Of a stretch of DNA of 64,000 nucleotides, positions 35,018-44,640 are shown piece by piece. Each line of letters begins with the position of its first letter. Position 1 is the first letter of the stretch. The notes under the pieces were generated by a model. That model did no database searches. It saw nothing but the letters and a program-made list of their open reading frames with translations, and was not told the origin of the DNA. The position numbers and the translations under genes are program-made. Source of the DNA: Roseobacter litoralis Och 149 (GTDB taxonomy: Bacteria > Pseudomonadota > Alphaproteobacteria > Rhodobacterales > Rhodobacteraceae); NCBI RefSeq assembly GCF_000154785.2, contig NC_015730.1:3038001-3102000 (forward strand), written 5' to 3'.

Positions 35018-36469
35018 ATGAGTAAAATGGATAGGCATTCAATTAAATTGAATGAAGCCGCGCAGAATGTTGCCCTTGTGCTGCAACGCGGTGCGCTCGA
35101 ACCGCTTTGGCTCGCCTGCATCGCCGTCTGCATTGACGTTTTCGTGTTCGCGCTTGCCTTCTGGTTCGCCCTTTACGGGGCCACGGCCACAGAGCAATTC
35201 GCGCCCCTTGATGCTGCGGGCTGGGCCATTCTTGGCAGTGGTGTCGTTGTTGCAACCATGGTCGTCCTTGGTGGATATCGCAGTAAGGTCATGGCCAATC
35301 GCGTGTCGTTCATCGGGTATAGCTTGTTGTGCGCAATTGCTCCGGTGATTGTGGGCATTGCGCTCGCCCCAGTCGCAAATATGAGCACGGCAATTGCCAG
35401 TACAGCGCTAAGTCTGACAGTTGCCATCATCCCGACCCGGCTTGGCGGCAATATGATCATCAGATGGGTGATCGAAACAGGATTGATTGCCCGCCGCGCT
35501 GTCATCGCCGGCGGCGGGGAGGAAGCAGCGCGCCTCATCCGGGGACTGAACGCGCGGCCGGGTAACGACATTCGCCTGCATGGCATATTCGACGATCGCG
35601 ATGATATACGTTCTCCCAAGCAGGTTTTGGGCATACCCAAGATTGGCGGGTATCAGGATCTGATCGCTTTCGTGCGCGCTTCGGACATTGAGTTGGTGAT
35701 CATTGCATTGCCCTTCGCCGCAGAAAAACGCATCAAATGGTTGTTGGATGAATTCCGCGTCCTTCCGGTCGAAGTCGGGCTGTCTACCTATAGCAAGGAC
35801 TTTGCCTTTGATCAGCACCGAAGAGTGCCGTCTCTTGAGCGCCTCAAGCGCAGCTATGCGCCCGAGTGTCGTTTGGCCAAACGTCTTTTTGACGTCTTCT
35901 TTGCACTGTGTGCGTTGGCAGTTTTTTGGCCTGTGATGGTCCTGGCCGCCCTCGCCATCCGGCTCGAATCTCCGGGTCCTGTGCTGTTTCGCCAACACCG
36001 TCACGGCTATAACAATCGGATCATAGAAGTGCTCAAATTTCGATCAATGTATTCGGATATGACCGACCCGTTGGGAAAGAAGGTGGTGACCAAAGGAGAT
36101 CCTCGCGTGACACGTGTCGGGCGTTTCCTCAGGCGCTCCTCCATCGATGAGCTTCCTCAGCTTTTCAATGTATTACGAGGGGATTTGTCACTCGTTGGAC
36201 CCCGGCCACATGCGGTCGAAGCGATGTCCAGTCAATATGAGCGATTTACCCAGATCGTTGATGGTTACTCGGCGCGACACCGGTTGCCGCCGGGCATCAC
36301 AGGCTGGGCACAGATCAACGGCTGGCGGGGCGAGATTGACGACGCGACAAAACTGGAAGCCCGCTTTGAACACGACCTGTTCTATATTGAAAACTGGTCG
36401 GTCTGGTTAGATCTCAAAATCCTGTTCCAAACCCCGTTGAGCCTTTTCCGGGAAAAGGGTGCGTATTGA
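35018..36469 (+). CDS. Undecaprenyl-phosphate sugar phosphotransferase (WcaJ/ExoY family)
   Basis: A protein of about 483 residues that starts exopolysaccharide repeat units by moving a sugar-1-phosphate onto undecaprenyl phosphate. Four N-terminal helices (about 30-145) are followed by a Rossmann-like middle domain (AVIAGGGEEAARLI). The C-terminal bacterial sugar transferase domain has KRLFDVFFALCALAVFWP, LKFRSMYSD, RRSSIDELPQLFNVLRG and LVGPRPHAVE. The start is uncertain: ATGs at 34904, 35006 and 35018 are in frame and none has a strong ribosome-binding site. No other polysaccharide genes are adjacent. Confidence 0.88.
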   Translation: MSKMDRHSIKLNEAAQNVALVLQRGALEPLWLACIAVCIDVFVFALAFWFALYGATATEQFAPLDAAGWAILGSGVVVATMVVLGGYRSKVMANRVSFIGYSLLCAIAPVIVGIALAPVANMSTAIASTALSLTVAIIPTRLGGNMIIRWVIETGLIARRAVIAGGGEEAARLIRGLNARPGNDIRLHGIFDDRDDIRSPKQVLGIPKIGGYQDLIAFVRASDIELVIIALPFAAEKRIKWLLDEFRVLPVEVGLSTYSKDFAFDQHRRVPSLERLKRSYAPECRLAKRLFDVFFALCALAVFWPVMVLAALAIRLESPGPVLFRQHRHGYNNRIIEVLKFRSMYSDMTDPLGKKVVTKGDPRVTRVGRFLRRSSIDELPQLFNVLRGDLSLVGPRPHAVEAMSSQYERFTQIVDGYSARHRLPPGITGWAQINGWRGEIDDATKLEARFEHDLFYIENWSVWLDLKILFQTPLSLFREKGAY

Positions 36470-36920
36470 GGCCGTAACAAAATTGCAGACGCACATACCC
36501 CAACGAACCCGTGACGCGCGGCCTGGGTGTCATGTCTGAAAGATAAAATGGGAAGGGTCGGGACCAACACAAGGTTTGCGATCTTCAATGCGAGAGCGTG
36601 CAGCACTCGTCATGAAAAGCCGCGTTTCATACGCGACATCGCAGCGGTGGATATGCGTGTATGCAGTTGGTTAAACCGTTTCAAAGCGCTCTTCGGTTTA
36701 CGCAAACTGCACAGACAAGCGCTGTTTAACCCAGCCATATGCATGCAACACACGCCCGGGCAGATTTCATATTGGTCCTACTGCCGCAATCTGCATGCAC
36801 ATGAGCGGTACACATCCCTTCACAATCTGCGTCCAAGAGGACGCTTTTACCCTTGAATGCAGACAAAGCTGTTCGCGAGGGATGCCGCAGAACGCTACAG
36901 GTACAAGGCAATCGCTCGTT
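36470..36920. other. Intergenic region without recognised features
   Basis: 451 bp between the convergent sugar transferase and glycerophosphodiesterase genes. A 109-codon plus-strand frame (36527-36856) exists but has no ribosome-binding site or recognisable product. The last codons of the sugar transferase gene contain CCTTTTCC-G-GGAAAAGG (36442-36458), which could act as a transcript end. Confidence 0.45.
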
Positions 36921-38120
36921 TCACTCAAGACCCATGCAACTGGCATAGTAACTGATGGTGGCAGGCCAGTCCGAGAAGATTCCCTTGACACCAACGTCCT
37001 GCGCAAGAACGTCAATCACCTCGTACATGACGCCATCGGAATTGATGACATCCTTGATGGATTGGTAATACCACCCGCCGCCGTCTTGCAATGGGCCGGA
37101 CCGTTCCATCGTCCAGGTGATGATGTCAATTCCAGCCGCACGGGCGTCGATTGCGTATCTGGTGGGCACGATCTTGCCGCCATCCAAGGTCATCAACACC
37201 CATGTCGGCGGCGCGATATAGTTGACGCCCATGGCCTTGAGGTCATCCATCTGGTGGGTCCAGGTTTCCGGCGCATCCGGGTTCCAACCGTCAATCCTGT
37301 AACTTCCGTCCAGATAGACGGCTTGTGCTCCAAACTCTGGCTCGGCCCTGATCCAATAGAGCACGTCATCGAGGTTGAACGACTGCGCCCAGACATCTGA
37401 TGCAGGAATGTCTGCGGATTTATATTCATCGATCAGCTTCTGCGCATAATCTTCTTGAGTAAAGCCGTCATACGGCATGTCGACAGCCGGGCTTTTCAAC
37501 TCAGGCGTAAATTTTGCGCCCAGCGATTTGAACAGCGCAATCGACTCCGCGTGGGTCATCAAATCCCCGCCATCCGCTGCATAAAGATCGGTGCGCCAGC
37601 CCGCCGTGCCGTCCATGTATTCCTCGACAGTCCGGGCATTTGTGTTGGCCGCATCCATCTTGCCGGTCAGGGTTCGAAACTCCGCCAGTGTGATGTCTGA
37701 GGTTCTGCATTCAGCACTCGCCTTCGCATCACCATCCGCCGGGACAAAACCAGCCGTGCAGTTCGCCGCGAGATCGGTGGCGAGGATGTTGGTTGTGGTG
37801 TGCAGGTCGTTCTGCGCATGGCGGCAAACCAATTCCTTGTCCGATGTAAAGGTCACGTCACATTCGAGTATACCCGCCCCCATTCGCGCAGCAGCCATGT
37901 TACTTTCCACCGTATGCTCGGGGAACTGCAGGGGCGCACCTCGGTGGCCAATAGAAAACAAGGTACGCTGCACCGGATCTCCTGCACACGACAGCAGCTT
38001 ATCGCGCAATGGGCCGGGTGCCATCTGATCGATCAGATAAAGCGGACGCGGGCCTGTGGTGATCGGATCAGCAAGTGCGGGCGTGCCAAGGACAAAAGCA
38101 AGAACGATGGGTCGCAGCAT
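36921..38120 (-). CDS. Secreted glycerophosphodiester phosphodiesterase
   Basis: A 399-residue enzyme with a Sec signal peptide (cleavage near ALA at about residue 17). GDPD-family motifs are visible: the catalytic His in [18 protein letters not shown] (about 58-75), the metal ligands in LECDVTFT, and the second His in CRHAQND. It would cleave glycerophosphodiesters in the periplasm to glycerol-3-phosphate and an alcohol, supplying phosphate or carbon. The length fits GlpQ-like periplasmic members with inserts. It stands alone; no Pho box was recognised upstream. Confidence 0.9.
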   Translation of the reverse strand: MLRPIVLAFVLGTPALADPITTGPRPLYLIDQMAPGPLRDKLLSCAGDPVQRTLFSIGHRGAPLQFPEHTVESNMAAARMGAGILECDVTFTSDKELVCRHAQNDLHTTTNILATDLAANCTAGFVPADGDAKASAECRTSDITLAEFRTLTGKMDAANTNARTVEEYMDGTAGWRTDLYAADGGDLMTHAESIALFKSLGAKFTPELKSPAVDMPYDGFTQEDYAQKLIDEYKSADIPASDVWAQSFNLDDVLYWIRAEPEFGAQAVYLDGSYRIDGWNPDAPETWTHQMDDLKAMGVNYIAPPTWVLMTLDGGKIVPTRYAIDARAAGIDIITWTMERSGPLQDGGGWYYQSIKDVINSDGVMYEVIDVLAQDVGVKGIFSDWPATISYYASCMGLE

Positions 38121-38939
38121 ATTGAAGCCTTTCGAGAGAGTTTACCGTGCATTATACCCGAAAAACCCCGCCCGGCCGGACTGCCTGAGGAATCCACCTG
38201 ACAAGATGGCGATACTTATATCGAGTGAGAGCATGATCTGTCGCATCCCCTGCTTTGACAAGTCCCAGTTATCGCACAGCGTGATGATGCGTCCGATATT
38301 CGAGCGTCATCATGAAATCGGAGGGGGTGACTTTTTTCGTTCAGCTACGCTCCAGGCCAAGCAACAGTATTGATGCCATATCAGGCTGCGGCTTTTGGGT
38401 GCTTGTCCTGAACATCACAGGCCTCGTCGCGCGTAGAACAGTTTTTTCCACAAGAAATTGGGTGGCGCGACCAAAATTCACCTGCGCACGTGACGAATGG
38501 AGACCGATCTCATCGAGAGCTATCGTATCTGCCCGTCACAAAAGCGCACACCCGGTCATTGATCGAAAAAATGAGAAAAACGCCATCAAAACTATAGGTA
38601 GTGTCGTCGCCTGCCACTTGTCCGGCCCAAAATCCCAAAACGCGTGTGCGAGGGGTTTGCAAGCACGGTGCCAAGCTGATCACAAAACAGGCCCACGTCG
38701 ATATCCAATAACGCCCCGGTCACAGAGCCTTGGTTCGCAAGAGAGCGGATTGACACGCTGCGCGCACAGAATTGTTGAGGACTGAAGACGCTCCACGCTA
38801 CAAGGGGCCCTGCATGGGCCCCCAAGCGACGTGGAAAATTACTCGCTGATCTGTGCCGGCTCGCCAAACTGACCGATCAAGGTCCGCGTGGCAGAATGGC
38901 GTTTGGCGCCTGATCACCCCCGTATAAGGCTGGATGCGC
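38121..38939. other. 819-bp gap between the phosphodiesterase gene and bchE
   Basis: The longest non-coding stretch in the window. Open frames exist (plus 38312-38785, minus 38592-38867) but have no ribosome-binding site or recognisable product. A GC hairpin lies at 38804-38822. In some relatives bchJ follows bchE, but I find no trace of it. Part may be a decayed gene or hold an untranslated RNA; neither can be shown. Confidence 0.5.
38804..38822 (-). terminator. GC hairpin downstream of bchE
   Basis: GGGGCCC (38804-38810) and GGGCCCC (38816-38822) form a perfect 7-bp stem with loop TGCAT. It lies 117 nt past the bchE stop on the minus strand. No T run follows, so termination there would not be a textbook intrinsic event. 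Confidence 0.4.
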
Positions 38940-40604
38940 TTACACATCCTCCATTTGCTGAGTGCCGCCACCGCAGGCCTTGACCTCTGCGCCATTGGGC
39001 ATCTTGAACGCCCGGCTTCTCTCTTCTGCGCGCTCTTTACCTTGCTCGCGCAGCGCCTCGCGACGTTCGGCGGCTCTGGCTGCCTTGTCGGCAGAGGCTT
39101 CCCAATCGTCCATTTGCGCTTCGGCAATGGTGCGGGTTTCATCGAAATGGAAGTCGAGTTTGTGTTTCGATTGAGGGCCGGTATAGCCCACCTTGCCCAA
39201 GTCATAGAACGTGCGCCCCACACCTGCCTTGAGGAAGGCATAAAGACAGCCAAGCAGATACCGGCGGCGGAAGCCGTTGCCGCGCCATGGATAATGGAAA
39301 AGCGCCTTGCGCGAATAGAACCGGCGGTAGTTTTTCATCACACCGTCCAGCAATTCGCCCCGCGTCATCTCTTTGGGCTTCATGATCGGGGTCACGAAGT
39401 TATAGCGGCTGTAGTCGAAAACCTCGACCTTGTCCTTCAGCTCCTGAAACAGCGGGGTAAAGGGCCAGGGCGTATACATCGACCAATTTGCCAAATCCGG
39501 CTGCCAGTCCCAAGCCATCTGAAACGTCTCTTCGAGGGTTTCGGGCGTTTCATTATCAAGGCCCACGATGAACTGAGCTTCGACCAGAATGTCAGCTTCG
39601 CGCAGCAGGCGGATCGCTTCTTTATTTTCGTCAACCTTGGTTTCTTTGTTGAAGATGTCGAGCTTCATCTGAGCCGCAGCCTCAGTCCCAAGACTGACGT
39701 GCACCAATCCGGCCTCACGGTAGAATTTCAGCAAATCGCGGTCGCGGTAGATATCTGTCACGCGGGTATTGATGCCCCATTTGACGCGATCCGGCAGGCC
39801 CCGATCAATCAGTTCCTGACAAAAGGCGATGAATTTCTTCTTGTTGATCGACGGTTCTTCATCCGCGAGAATAAAGAAGCCAACACCGTGATTATCCACC
39901 AGATCTTCGATCTCATCGACCACATCCTTGGGGTCACGCACCCGGTAATCGCGCCAGAATTTCCATTGGCTACAGAACGAACAGGTGAAAGGGCACCCGC
40001 GCGCAAGGTTCGGGATGGCCACCCGCGTACCAAGCGGGATGTAGATGTATTTTGACCAATCAAGGACCGTCCAGTCCGGTTTGATCTTGCTCAGATCCTT
40101 GACCGTGGAAGCTGCAGGCGTGGCAATGATCTGATCGCCGTGCAAAAAGGCGAGACCTTTGATGTCGTGCCGGTTTCCGGGAAAGCTGCCATCCTGAATG
40201 GCCAGCATCAGTTCAGAGCAGATCTCTTCGCCCTCACCGCGCACGATCACATCGATCCACGGGGCTTCGGAGAGAACCTGTTTGTACATGAATGTCGCAT
40301 GGACACCGCCCATCACCCGCACGGCGTTGGGGACCAGTTCCTTTGCAATTTTCAGAACATCTTCAGCGCGATAGATCGACGGTGTGATGGCCGTGACAGC
40401 CACGACATCGGGTTGCAGCGCCTCCATCTTCTGTGCCAGATCAGCATCCGTCAGATTGTCGGTCATCGCATCAATAAACTCGATGTCATCAAAGCCCACG
40501 CCGCGCAGGTGGCCGCTCAGATAAGCGACCCAGGCCGGGGGCCATGTTCCGGCAATTTCAGCGCCACCGGAACGGTAATTTGGATGTACAAACAGAATTT
40601 TCAT
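38940..40604 (-). CDS. bchE: Anaerobic magnesium-protoporphyrin IX monomethyl ester cyclase
   Basis: A 554-residue radical-SAM enzyme that forms the fifth ring of bacteriochlorophyll without oxygen, using cobalamin and a 4Fe-4S cluster. The N-terminus has the B12-binding-like fold ([28 protein letters not shown]); the cluster motif CxxxCxxC is Cys204, Cys208 and Cys211 ([13 protein letters not shown]). GAGG lies seven bases before the ATG. The promoter has two PpsR-type boxes and an FNR-type box, so expression should need low oxygen and loss of PpsR repression. It follows hemN on the same strand, with its own promoter. Confidence 0.94.
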   Translation of the reverse strand: MKILFVHPNYRSGGAEIAGTWPPAWVAYLSGHLRGVGFDDIEFIDAMTDNLTDADLAQKMEALQPDVVAVTAITPSIYRAEDVLKIAKELVPNAVRVMGGVHATFMYKQVLSEAPWIDVIVRGEGEEICSELMLAIQDGSFPGNRHDIKGLAFLHGDQIIATPAASTVKDLSKIKPDWTVLDWSKYIYIPLGTRVAIPNLARGCPFTCSFCSQWKFWRDYRVRDPKDVVDEIEDLVDNHGVGFFILADEEPSINKKKFIAFCQELIDRGLPDRVKWGINTRVTDIYRDRDLLKFYREAGLVHVSLGTEAAAQMKLDIFNKETKVDENKEAIRLLREADILVEAQFIVGLDNETPETLEETFQMAWDWQPDLANWSMYTPWPFTPLFQELKDKVEVFDYSRYNFVTPIMKPKEMTRGELLDGVMKNYRRFYSRKALFHYPWRGNGFRRRYLLGCLYAFLKAGVGRTFYDLGKVGYTGPQSKHKLDFHFDETRTIAEAQMDDWEASADKAARAAERREALREQGKERAEERSRAFKMPNGAEVKACGGGTQQMEDV

Positions 40605-40621
40605 GATGATTCCTCAATCTG

Positions 40622-40639
40622 TGTAACGTTAGATTGACA
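40622..40639. promoter_or_regulatory. PpsR/CrtJ box 1 in bchE promoter
   Basis: TGTAACGTTAGATTGACA matches TGT-N12-ACA, the site of the photosynthesis repressor PpsR/CrtJ. It begins 18 bp upstream of the bchE start codon, over the likely -10 region and transcription start, where a repressor would block initiation. Confidence 0.7.
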
Positions 40640-40646
40640 GTCAATG

Positions 40647-40664
40647 TGTCAATACACCTTGACA
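40647..40664. promoter_or_regulatory. PpsR/CrtJ box 2 in bchE promoter
   Basis: TGTCAATACACCTTGACA matches TGT-N12-ACA, with the stronger TGTCA-N8-TGACA form. It is separated from box 1 by 7 bp, close to the spacing of tandem PpsR sites described in Rhodobacter, and its right half overlaps the FNR-type box. Confidence 0.75.
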
Positions 40665-40672
40665 TAAATCAA
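40659..40672. promoter_or_regulatory. FNR/FnrL-type box in bchE promoter
   Basis: TTGACATAAATCAA differs from the FNR consensus TTGAT-N4-ATCAA at one position. Its centre is about 61 bp upstream of the bchE ATG. A class II arrangement would put the transcript start near 40624 and give a leader of about 20 nt. Activation under low oxygen is expected. Confidence 0.65.
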
Positions 40673-40853
40673 AGTCCAATCACCGGCACTGAACAACCGC
40701 ATCCCAGCGTCAACGCTGAACACTGGGAAGCAGGAAAACGTATGCGGGTCTGCGTCCCGAAATCAGGAACGCAGCTACAGGCAAACGGACAGTGTTTTGA
40801 TAACAGGCATAGCCCCCGCGCAAACAGACATCGCGCAAGTGGGGCAAGAAGCC

Positions 40854-42203
40854 TTAGACGGCGACAGCGTGGCGCGCACTCTGGGCTGCGAAATAGGCAT
40901 CAAAAACTGCTGCAACCACGCGCACAACCGGTGCGCCATGGTCGGTGACCGAAATTTTCCCGCCCTGTCGCGTGATCAAACCGTCTGCCTCCAGTATCGC
41001 CAGCTCTGCGTCGTGCATGTGGTACCAGCCCCCCGGCGCACCAGCCTGCAGGGCCGCAGCATCGAGGTCCACTTCCCCATTGCACATCAGCCGTTCGATA
41101 ACATGCCCGCGCAAATTGTCATCCTTGCTCAAGCCAACACCTTTGGCGACCGGAAGAACACCAGCTTCTATGGCGCGCGCCCAGGCACCGGTTTCGGTGA
41201 GGTTCTGAACGTATCCGGAAGGTGTGCGTCCGATAGATGTCGATCCAACCCCGAGCATGGTTTCGGCGCGATCCGTGGTGTAGCCCTGAAAATTACGACG
41301 CAGGCTTCCTTCTTTGGCAGCTTTGGCCATCGGGTCTGAGGGGAGCGCGAAATGGTCAAGCCCGATAGCCACATATCCGGCCTCCACCAATGCGACAGCT
41401 GCTGCTTGTGATTGCTGCAACCGTGCATCGCCGTCGGGCAAGGCGGCCTCATCAATGAGCCTTTGTTTCTTGGCCATCCACGGCACATGCGCATATCCAA
41501 ACAGCGCAATCCGATCAGGCTGCATCTCCACGCAAAGACGTATCGTTTCAAGCAGCGTGTCAACGGTCTGGTGGGGCAGACCGTAAATCAAGTCAAAGTT
41601 GATACCTGAGACACCCGCCGCACGCAGCCCGTCAACCGAATGGCGCACCATGTCGGGCGGCTGAATCCGGTTGATTGCTTTTTGCACTTTGGGGTCAAAT
41701 TCCTGAACTCCGAAACTGGCACGGGTGAATCCCAATTGCCCAATCCGCAGGATCATCTCGTCGGTGAGGGTCCGCGGGTCACTCTCAATCGCCAGTTCGG
41801 CGTCCGCGGTGAAATCGAAACTGGCGTGCACGGCGTCCATTGCACGCTCCAGATCGTCAGGCACAAGTGCGGTGGGTGTCCCGCCGCCCCAATGCAAATG
41901 AGAGATTTTCATACGCTCTGGCAAATGCTGGGCCAAAAGGCTGATCTCGCGGTTGAGCGTCTGCGCATACTGCGCGACGGGTGCATCCTTTTTGGCCAGT
42001 TTCATATTGCAGCCGCAATACCAGCATAGCTCACGGCAATAGGGAACGTGTAGATAGAGTGAAACAGGTTTCTCAGGCGGAAGCGCTGACAACCAGCGTG
42101 CATATTCCTCTGAACCGATGGCATCGGAAAAGTGCGGCGCCGTTGGATAGCTGGTGTAGCGTGGTACATTGCGGGTCATGTAGGTTTTAAGCGTGTTCGT
42201 CAT
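40854..42203 (-). CDS. hemN: Oxygen-independent coproporphyrinogen III oxidase
   Basis: A 449-residue radical-SAM enzyme that makes protoporphyrinogen IX without oxygen for haem and bacteriochlorophyll. The cluster motif is Cys56, Cys60 and Cys63, followed by Cys65 (HVPYCRELCWYCGCN), as in true HemN rather than HemW. The C-terminal HemN domain is present (about 370-445). The ATG at 42203 is chosen; a GTG nine codons earlier is possible. An FNR-type box lies about 160 bp upstream, and bchE follows 249 bp downstream. Confidence 0.94.
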   Translation of the reverse strand: MTNTLKTYMTRNVPRYTSYPTAPHFSDAIGSEEYARWLSALPPEKPVSLYLHVPYCRELCWYCGCNMKLAKKDAPVAQYAQTLNREISLLAQHLPERMKISHLHWGGGTPTALVPDDLERAMDAVHASFDFTADAELAIESDPRTLTDEMILRIGQLGFTRASFGVQEFDPKVQKAINRIQPPDMVRHSVDGLRAAGVSGINFDLIYGLPHQTVDTLLETIRLCVEMQPDRIALFGYAHVPWMAKKQRLIDEAALPDGDARLQQSQAAAVALVEAGYVAIGLDHFALPSDPMAKAAKEGSLRRNFQGYTTDRAETMLGVGSTSIGRTPSGYVQNLTETGAWARAIEAGVLPVAKGVGLSKDDNLRGHVIERLMCNGEVDLDAAALQAGAPGGWYHMHDAELAILEADGLITRQGGKISVTDHGAPVVRVVAAVFDAYFAAQSARHAVAV

Positions 42204-42299
42204 TGTAGTCCCACTCTGTTCTTTCAGCACCTTGGCTGAAGGCTTGGAAAAGGTGGTATCGTACCCACGAAAACCCCGCCCAAACCGCTCCGGTCGTTA

Positions 42300-42317
42300 G
42301 GGCTTTGGATAAAGCCC
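42300..42317 (-). terminator. Hairpin between nnrU and hemN
   Basis: GGGCTTT (42300-42306) and AAAGCCC (42311-42317) form a 7-bp stem with loop GGAT. It lies downstream of nnrU on the minus strand and between the FNR-type box and hemN, so it may end the nnrU transcript or sit in the hemN leader. No T run follows. Confidence 0.4.
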
Positions 42318-42355
42318 GGTTTCACTCAGTCTCTTGAAAGCAGTCAGGACTGTCT

Positions 42356-42369
42356 TTGATCCAGATCAT
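42356..42369. promoter_or_regulatory. FNR/FnrL-type box upstream of hemN
   Basis: TTGATCCAGATCAT matches the FNR consensus TTGAT-N4-ATCAA at all but the last base. It lies 86 bp past the nnrU stop and 153 bp before the hemN ATG, so it most likely activates hemN under low oxygen. Confidence 0.65.
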
Positions 42370-42454
42370 CGATGCAGATTGATTTGAAGTCAGTCGGGTC
42401 GCAGGCTCCAGCAAGACACAAAGCAGGGCAGCGGAACCTCAACACTCTTGATTT

Positions 42455-43123
42455 TCACAGGAGAACAGGGGCACCGATTACGATTGGATGTAAGTACACA
42501 AGCACCACATAGACGATCACGCCCGCGCAAAGACGCAGCATTGTGCCGCGTGACGGCACTTGGAAACGGCGCTGACTGCGGGTCTCAGATACGAGCGCGA
42601 GCCATGCATCAGCGCCCAGATCACGCTTTTTTCGTGCATCAATGACACGCGGCCCGGCCAGCGCGAAGAGTGCCAAGGTGGCAAACAACAAGACATGCGC
42701 AAGATCGCCATTCGCAAACACATGCAAAAGCGCCCACAAGGCAAGAACGTTCAGCAGTGGATGGCGCAAATACCCGATAATACCGGCGTCCAACGGATTG
42801 AACGCGTCATTGTTTCGACCTCCAAACGAAAAGGGATTGGGCTGTCCGATCGAAACGGTGAGGATCAGGCAAGCAACGAGCATTCCCAACCATATAACCG
42901 GCCGGTGCCACGGTGCCTCAGCCCAAAGCAGCACAAAGGGAGCCTGCTGTGCGGCCCAGATCAACAACGCCAGGATCAACAGCGACAGCGCCGAATAGGC
43001 ACGGGTAAATCCCTTTGCACCGAGGTGTTTTACGAGGTGCTTCTTGACCGGCGGGCGCACCGGAATGGAATGTGTCGCGAAGAAAAGCACAAACACACCC
43101 GCAAATGTCAGCCAGCCGCTCAT
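42455..43123 (-). CDS. nnrU: NnrU family membrane protein
   Basis: A 222-residue membrane protein with about six helices. HSIPVRPPVKKHLVKHLG (about 19-36) and YLRHPLLNVLALWALLH (about 114-130) fit the NnrU family, which is tied to nitrite/nitric oxide metabolism in denitrifiers. The biochemical role is unresolved. It overlaps nnrS by 4 bp and is the last gene of the NO-response operon. Confidence 0.88.
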   Translation of the reverse strand: MSGWLTFAGVFVLFFATHSIPVRPPVKKHLVKHLGAKGFTRAYSALSLLILALLIWAAQQAPFVLLWAEAPWHRPVIWLGMLVACLILTVSIGQPNPFSFGGRNNDAFNPLDAGIIGYLRHPLLNVLALWALLHVFANGDLAHVLLFATLALFALAGPRVIDARKKRDLGADAWLALVSETRSQRRFQVPSRGTMLRLCAGVIVYVVLVYLHPIVIGAPVLL

Positions 43124-44325
43124 GAGCGCGCAGGTTTAGATTTCATCAGGGCAGGCCCGTAGATAAAGGTGAAGCCAAGAAACGCACCGATCCACAGCAC
43201 GCCGGATAACGCGTAAAGCGTCGTGGCTGAACCGACCCAGAACGCCCCGGCAATCCGGGCGAAGACCGAGCCAATCAGCGCGAGATAGATCGCAACGGTG
43301 CCCGCTCCTGCCGTCAGTTTTTGCCCGGTATGCCCCAATGTCGCGCGGGTCATCATCGCCAAAGTCATCAATCCAAAGCCCCCTGCCATCCACAGGTGCA
43401 GTGCTGCAACGGCCAGCATCGCGTCAGAAAACAGGATTGAGACCCCAGCGATAAACGCGCCAACGGGGACGAAAACATACCCCAAATGCAAAACCAAAAG
43501 CAGCGGTTCGCCAAACGTTTGCGCGCCCTGCCAACGCACAAGCCGGACAAAATGCAAAGCGCCCATGAGCAGCAGTGCGCCCCCGGTTACCCTGTGATCT
43601 GGTGCCGCAACCCAGCAACAAAGCCCTAGGACCGTGATCAAAAGGACCGCCTTGTCAAAACCTTGCATCGGCGGGGTGGGCAACCGCTCCGCTTTTTGTC
43701 GTACAAGCCAATTGCGGGTAAAAGACGGGATAACCCGCCCCCCGATGACGGCAATCATCATGATCACGGACGACACACCAATCCTTGCTCCAACACCCTG
43801 AGCGGCGATATCACCCCGCGCAGCTTCGAGATGGAAAAGCAGATTTGCCAATGTGAAGACCACCAGCATTGCAAGCACCACCAGATTGCGCCAGTTCTTG
43901 CCCGCGATAATCTCACGCAGAATGACGCCGCAGAGCGCAATGGGAAACAACAGATCAATGAACTCTGCCACGCCCAGCGGCAGCAGAGCCGAAGCCGCCA
44001 TCACAGCCCGCCCGATGGCCCAAAGACCGAACAATCCCGCCAGAGGCCAGCCGACTATGGGCAAGCGCCCGGTCCAGTTCGGCACAGCCGTCAGCAAGAA
44101 GCCTGCGATGATCGCGCCAAGATAGCCAAACAGCAGTTCGTGCGCATGCCAAGAGGGAGGGTCAAGCCGGGTCGGTAACGCAAAATAGCCTGAAAGCATC
44201 AAAACCCAAAGCACCATCGCCATAGCCGCCCAAACCGCGCCAAACAGAAAGAACGGGCGAAAGCCGTAGGAAAATACACCGGGTCCCTGCCATTCCCGGC
44301 TTAGTTGAGACGTTGTTTGCCCCAT
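43120..44325 (-). CDS. nnrS: NnrS family haem- and copper-containing membrane protein
   Basis: A 401-residue protein with about 12 transmembrane helices. The conserved start FSYGFRPFFLFGAVWAA (about 18-34), SWHAHELLFGYLGAIIAGFL and GGRVIPSFTRNWL are typical of NnrS, a haem/copper membrane protein that relieves NO stress in bacteria. It lies between a DUF6522-like gene and nnrU, in an operon divergent from nsrR. Confidence 0.92.
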   Translation of the reverse strand: MGQTTSQLSREWQGPGVFSYGFRPFFLFGAVWAAMAMVLWVLMLSGYFALPTRLDPPSWHAHELLFGYLGAIIAGFLLTAVPNWTGRLPIVGWPLAGLFGLWAIGRAVMAASALLPLGVAEFIDLLFPIALCGVILREIIAGKNWRNLVVLAMLVVFTLANLLFHLEAARGDIAAQGVGARIGVSSVIMMIAVIGGRVIPSFTRNWLVRQKAERLPTPPMQGFDKAVLLITVLGLCCWVAAPDHRVTGGALLLMGALHFVRLVRWQGAQTFGEPLLLVLHLGYVFVPVGAFIAGVSILFSDAMLAVAALHLWMAGGFGLMTLAMMTRATLGHTGQKLTAGAGTVAIYLALIGSVFARIAGAFWVGSATTLYALSGVLWIGAFLGFTFIYGPALMKSKPARS

Positions 44326-44334
44326 GGCAGACCC

Positions 44335-44640
44335 TTAGAGATTTTTTCGTTGCAATTCAGGAGAGTTTTTCGCCAGAGCCGACGTGCGGGATCTGGCCGT
44401 AAAACTGGTTTTTTTCAGGATGACGCCAGACTGATCCACGACAAGTCGGACAGCGCGGTCGCCATAGTGAAAGGTCAGACGTGAGCGTCCTGCATCCTCG
44501 CCAATGCCTGTTTCGCTCAGGGATGTGATCTCTCCGATGCGCATCAGTTTTTGCACATCGCCCGGCTCAAGCGCGAAGGCTTCGGCCAGCACCAACGCAT
44601 CAACTACAAAACCGTCCGCATTGACTTCTACCGGTGTCAT
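44335..44640 (-). CDS. DUF6522-like small protein
   Basis: A 101-residue soluble protein. The start at 44640 overlaps the HTHP stop by 4 bp. The sequence (VNADGFVVDALVLAEAF..., with RLTFHYGDRAVRLVVD) fits small proteins I recall as DUF6522, often found near nitrogen-oxide genes; the family name is from memory. It has no signal peptide or Cys pair. A regulatory or haem-handling role in the NO-response operon is possible, by context only. Confidence 0.75.
   Translation of the reverse strand: MTPVEVNADGFVVDALVLAEAFALEPGDVQKLMRIGEITSLSETGIGEDAGRSRLTFHYGDRAVRLVVDQSGVILKKTSFTARSRTSALAKNSPELQRKNL

Noticed and set aside
36527..36856. 109-codon plus-strand frame in the gap after the sugar transferase
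   Set aside because: No ribosome-binding site, no recognisable motif, and unusual composition; more likely chance in a non-coding gap.
38312..38785. 157-codon plus-strand frame beside bchE
   Set aside because: No Shine-Dalgarno, no family resemblance, low-quality composition; kept only as part of the unexplained gap.
42204..42454. PpsR boxes in the hemN leader
   Set aside because: No TGT-N12-ACA was found on either strand in this stretch, so only FNR control is proposed.
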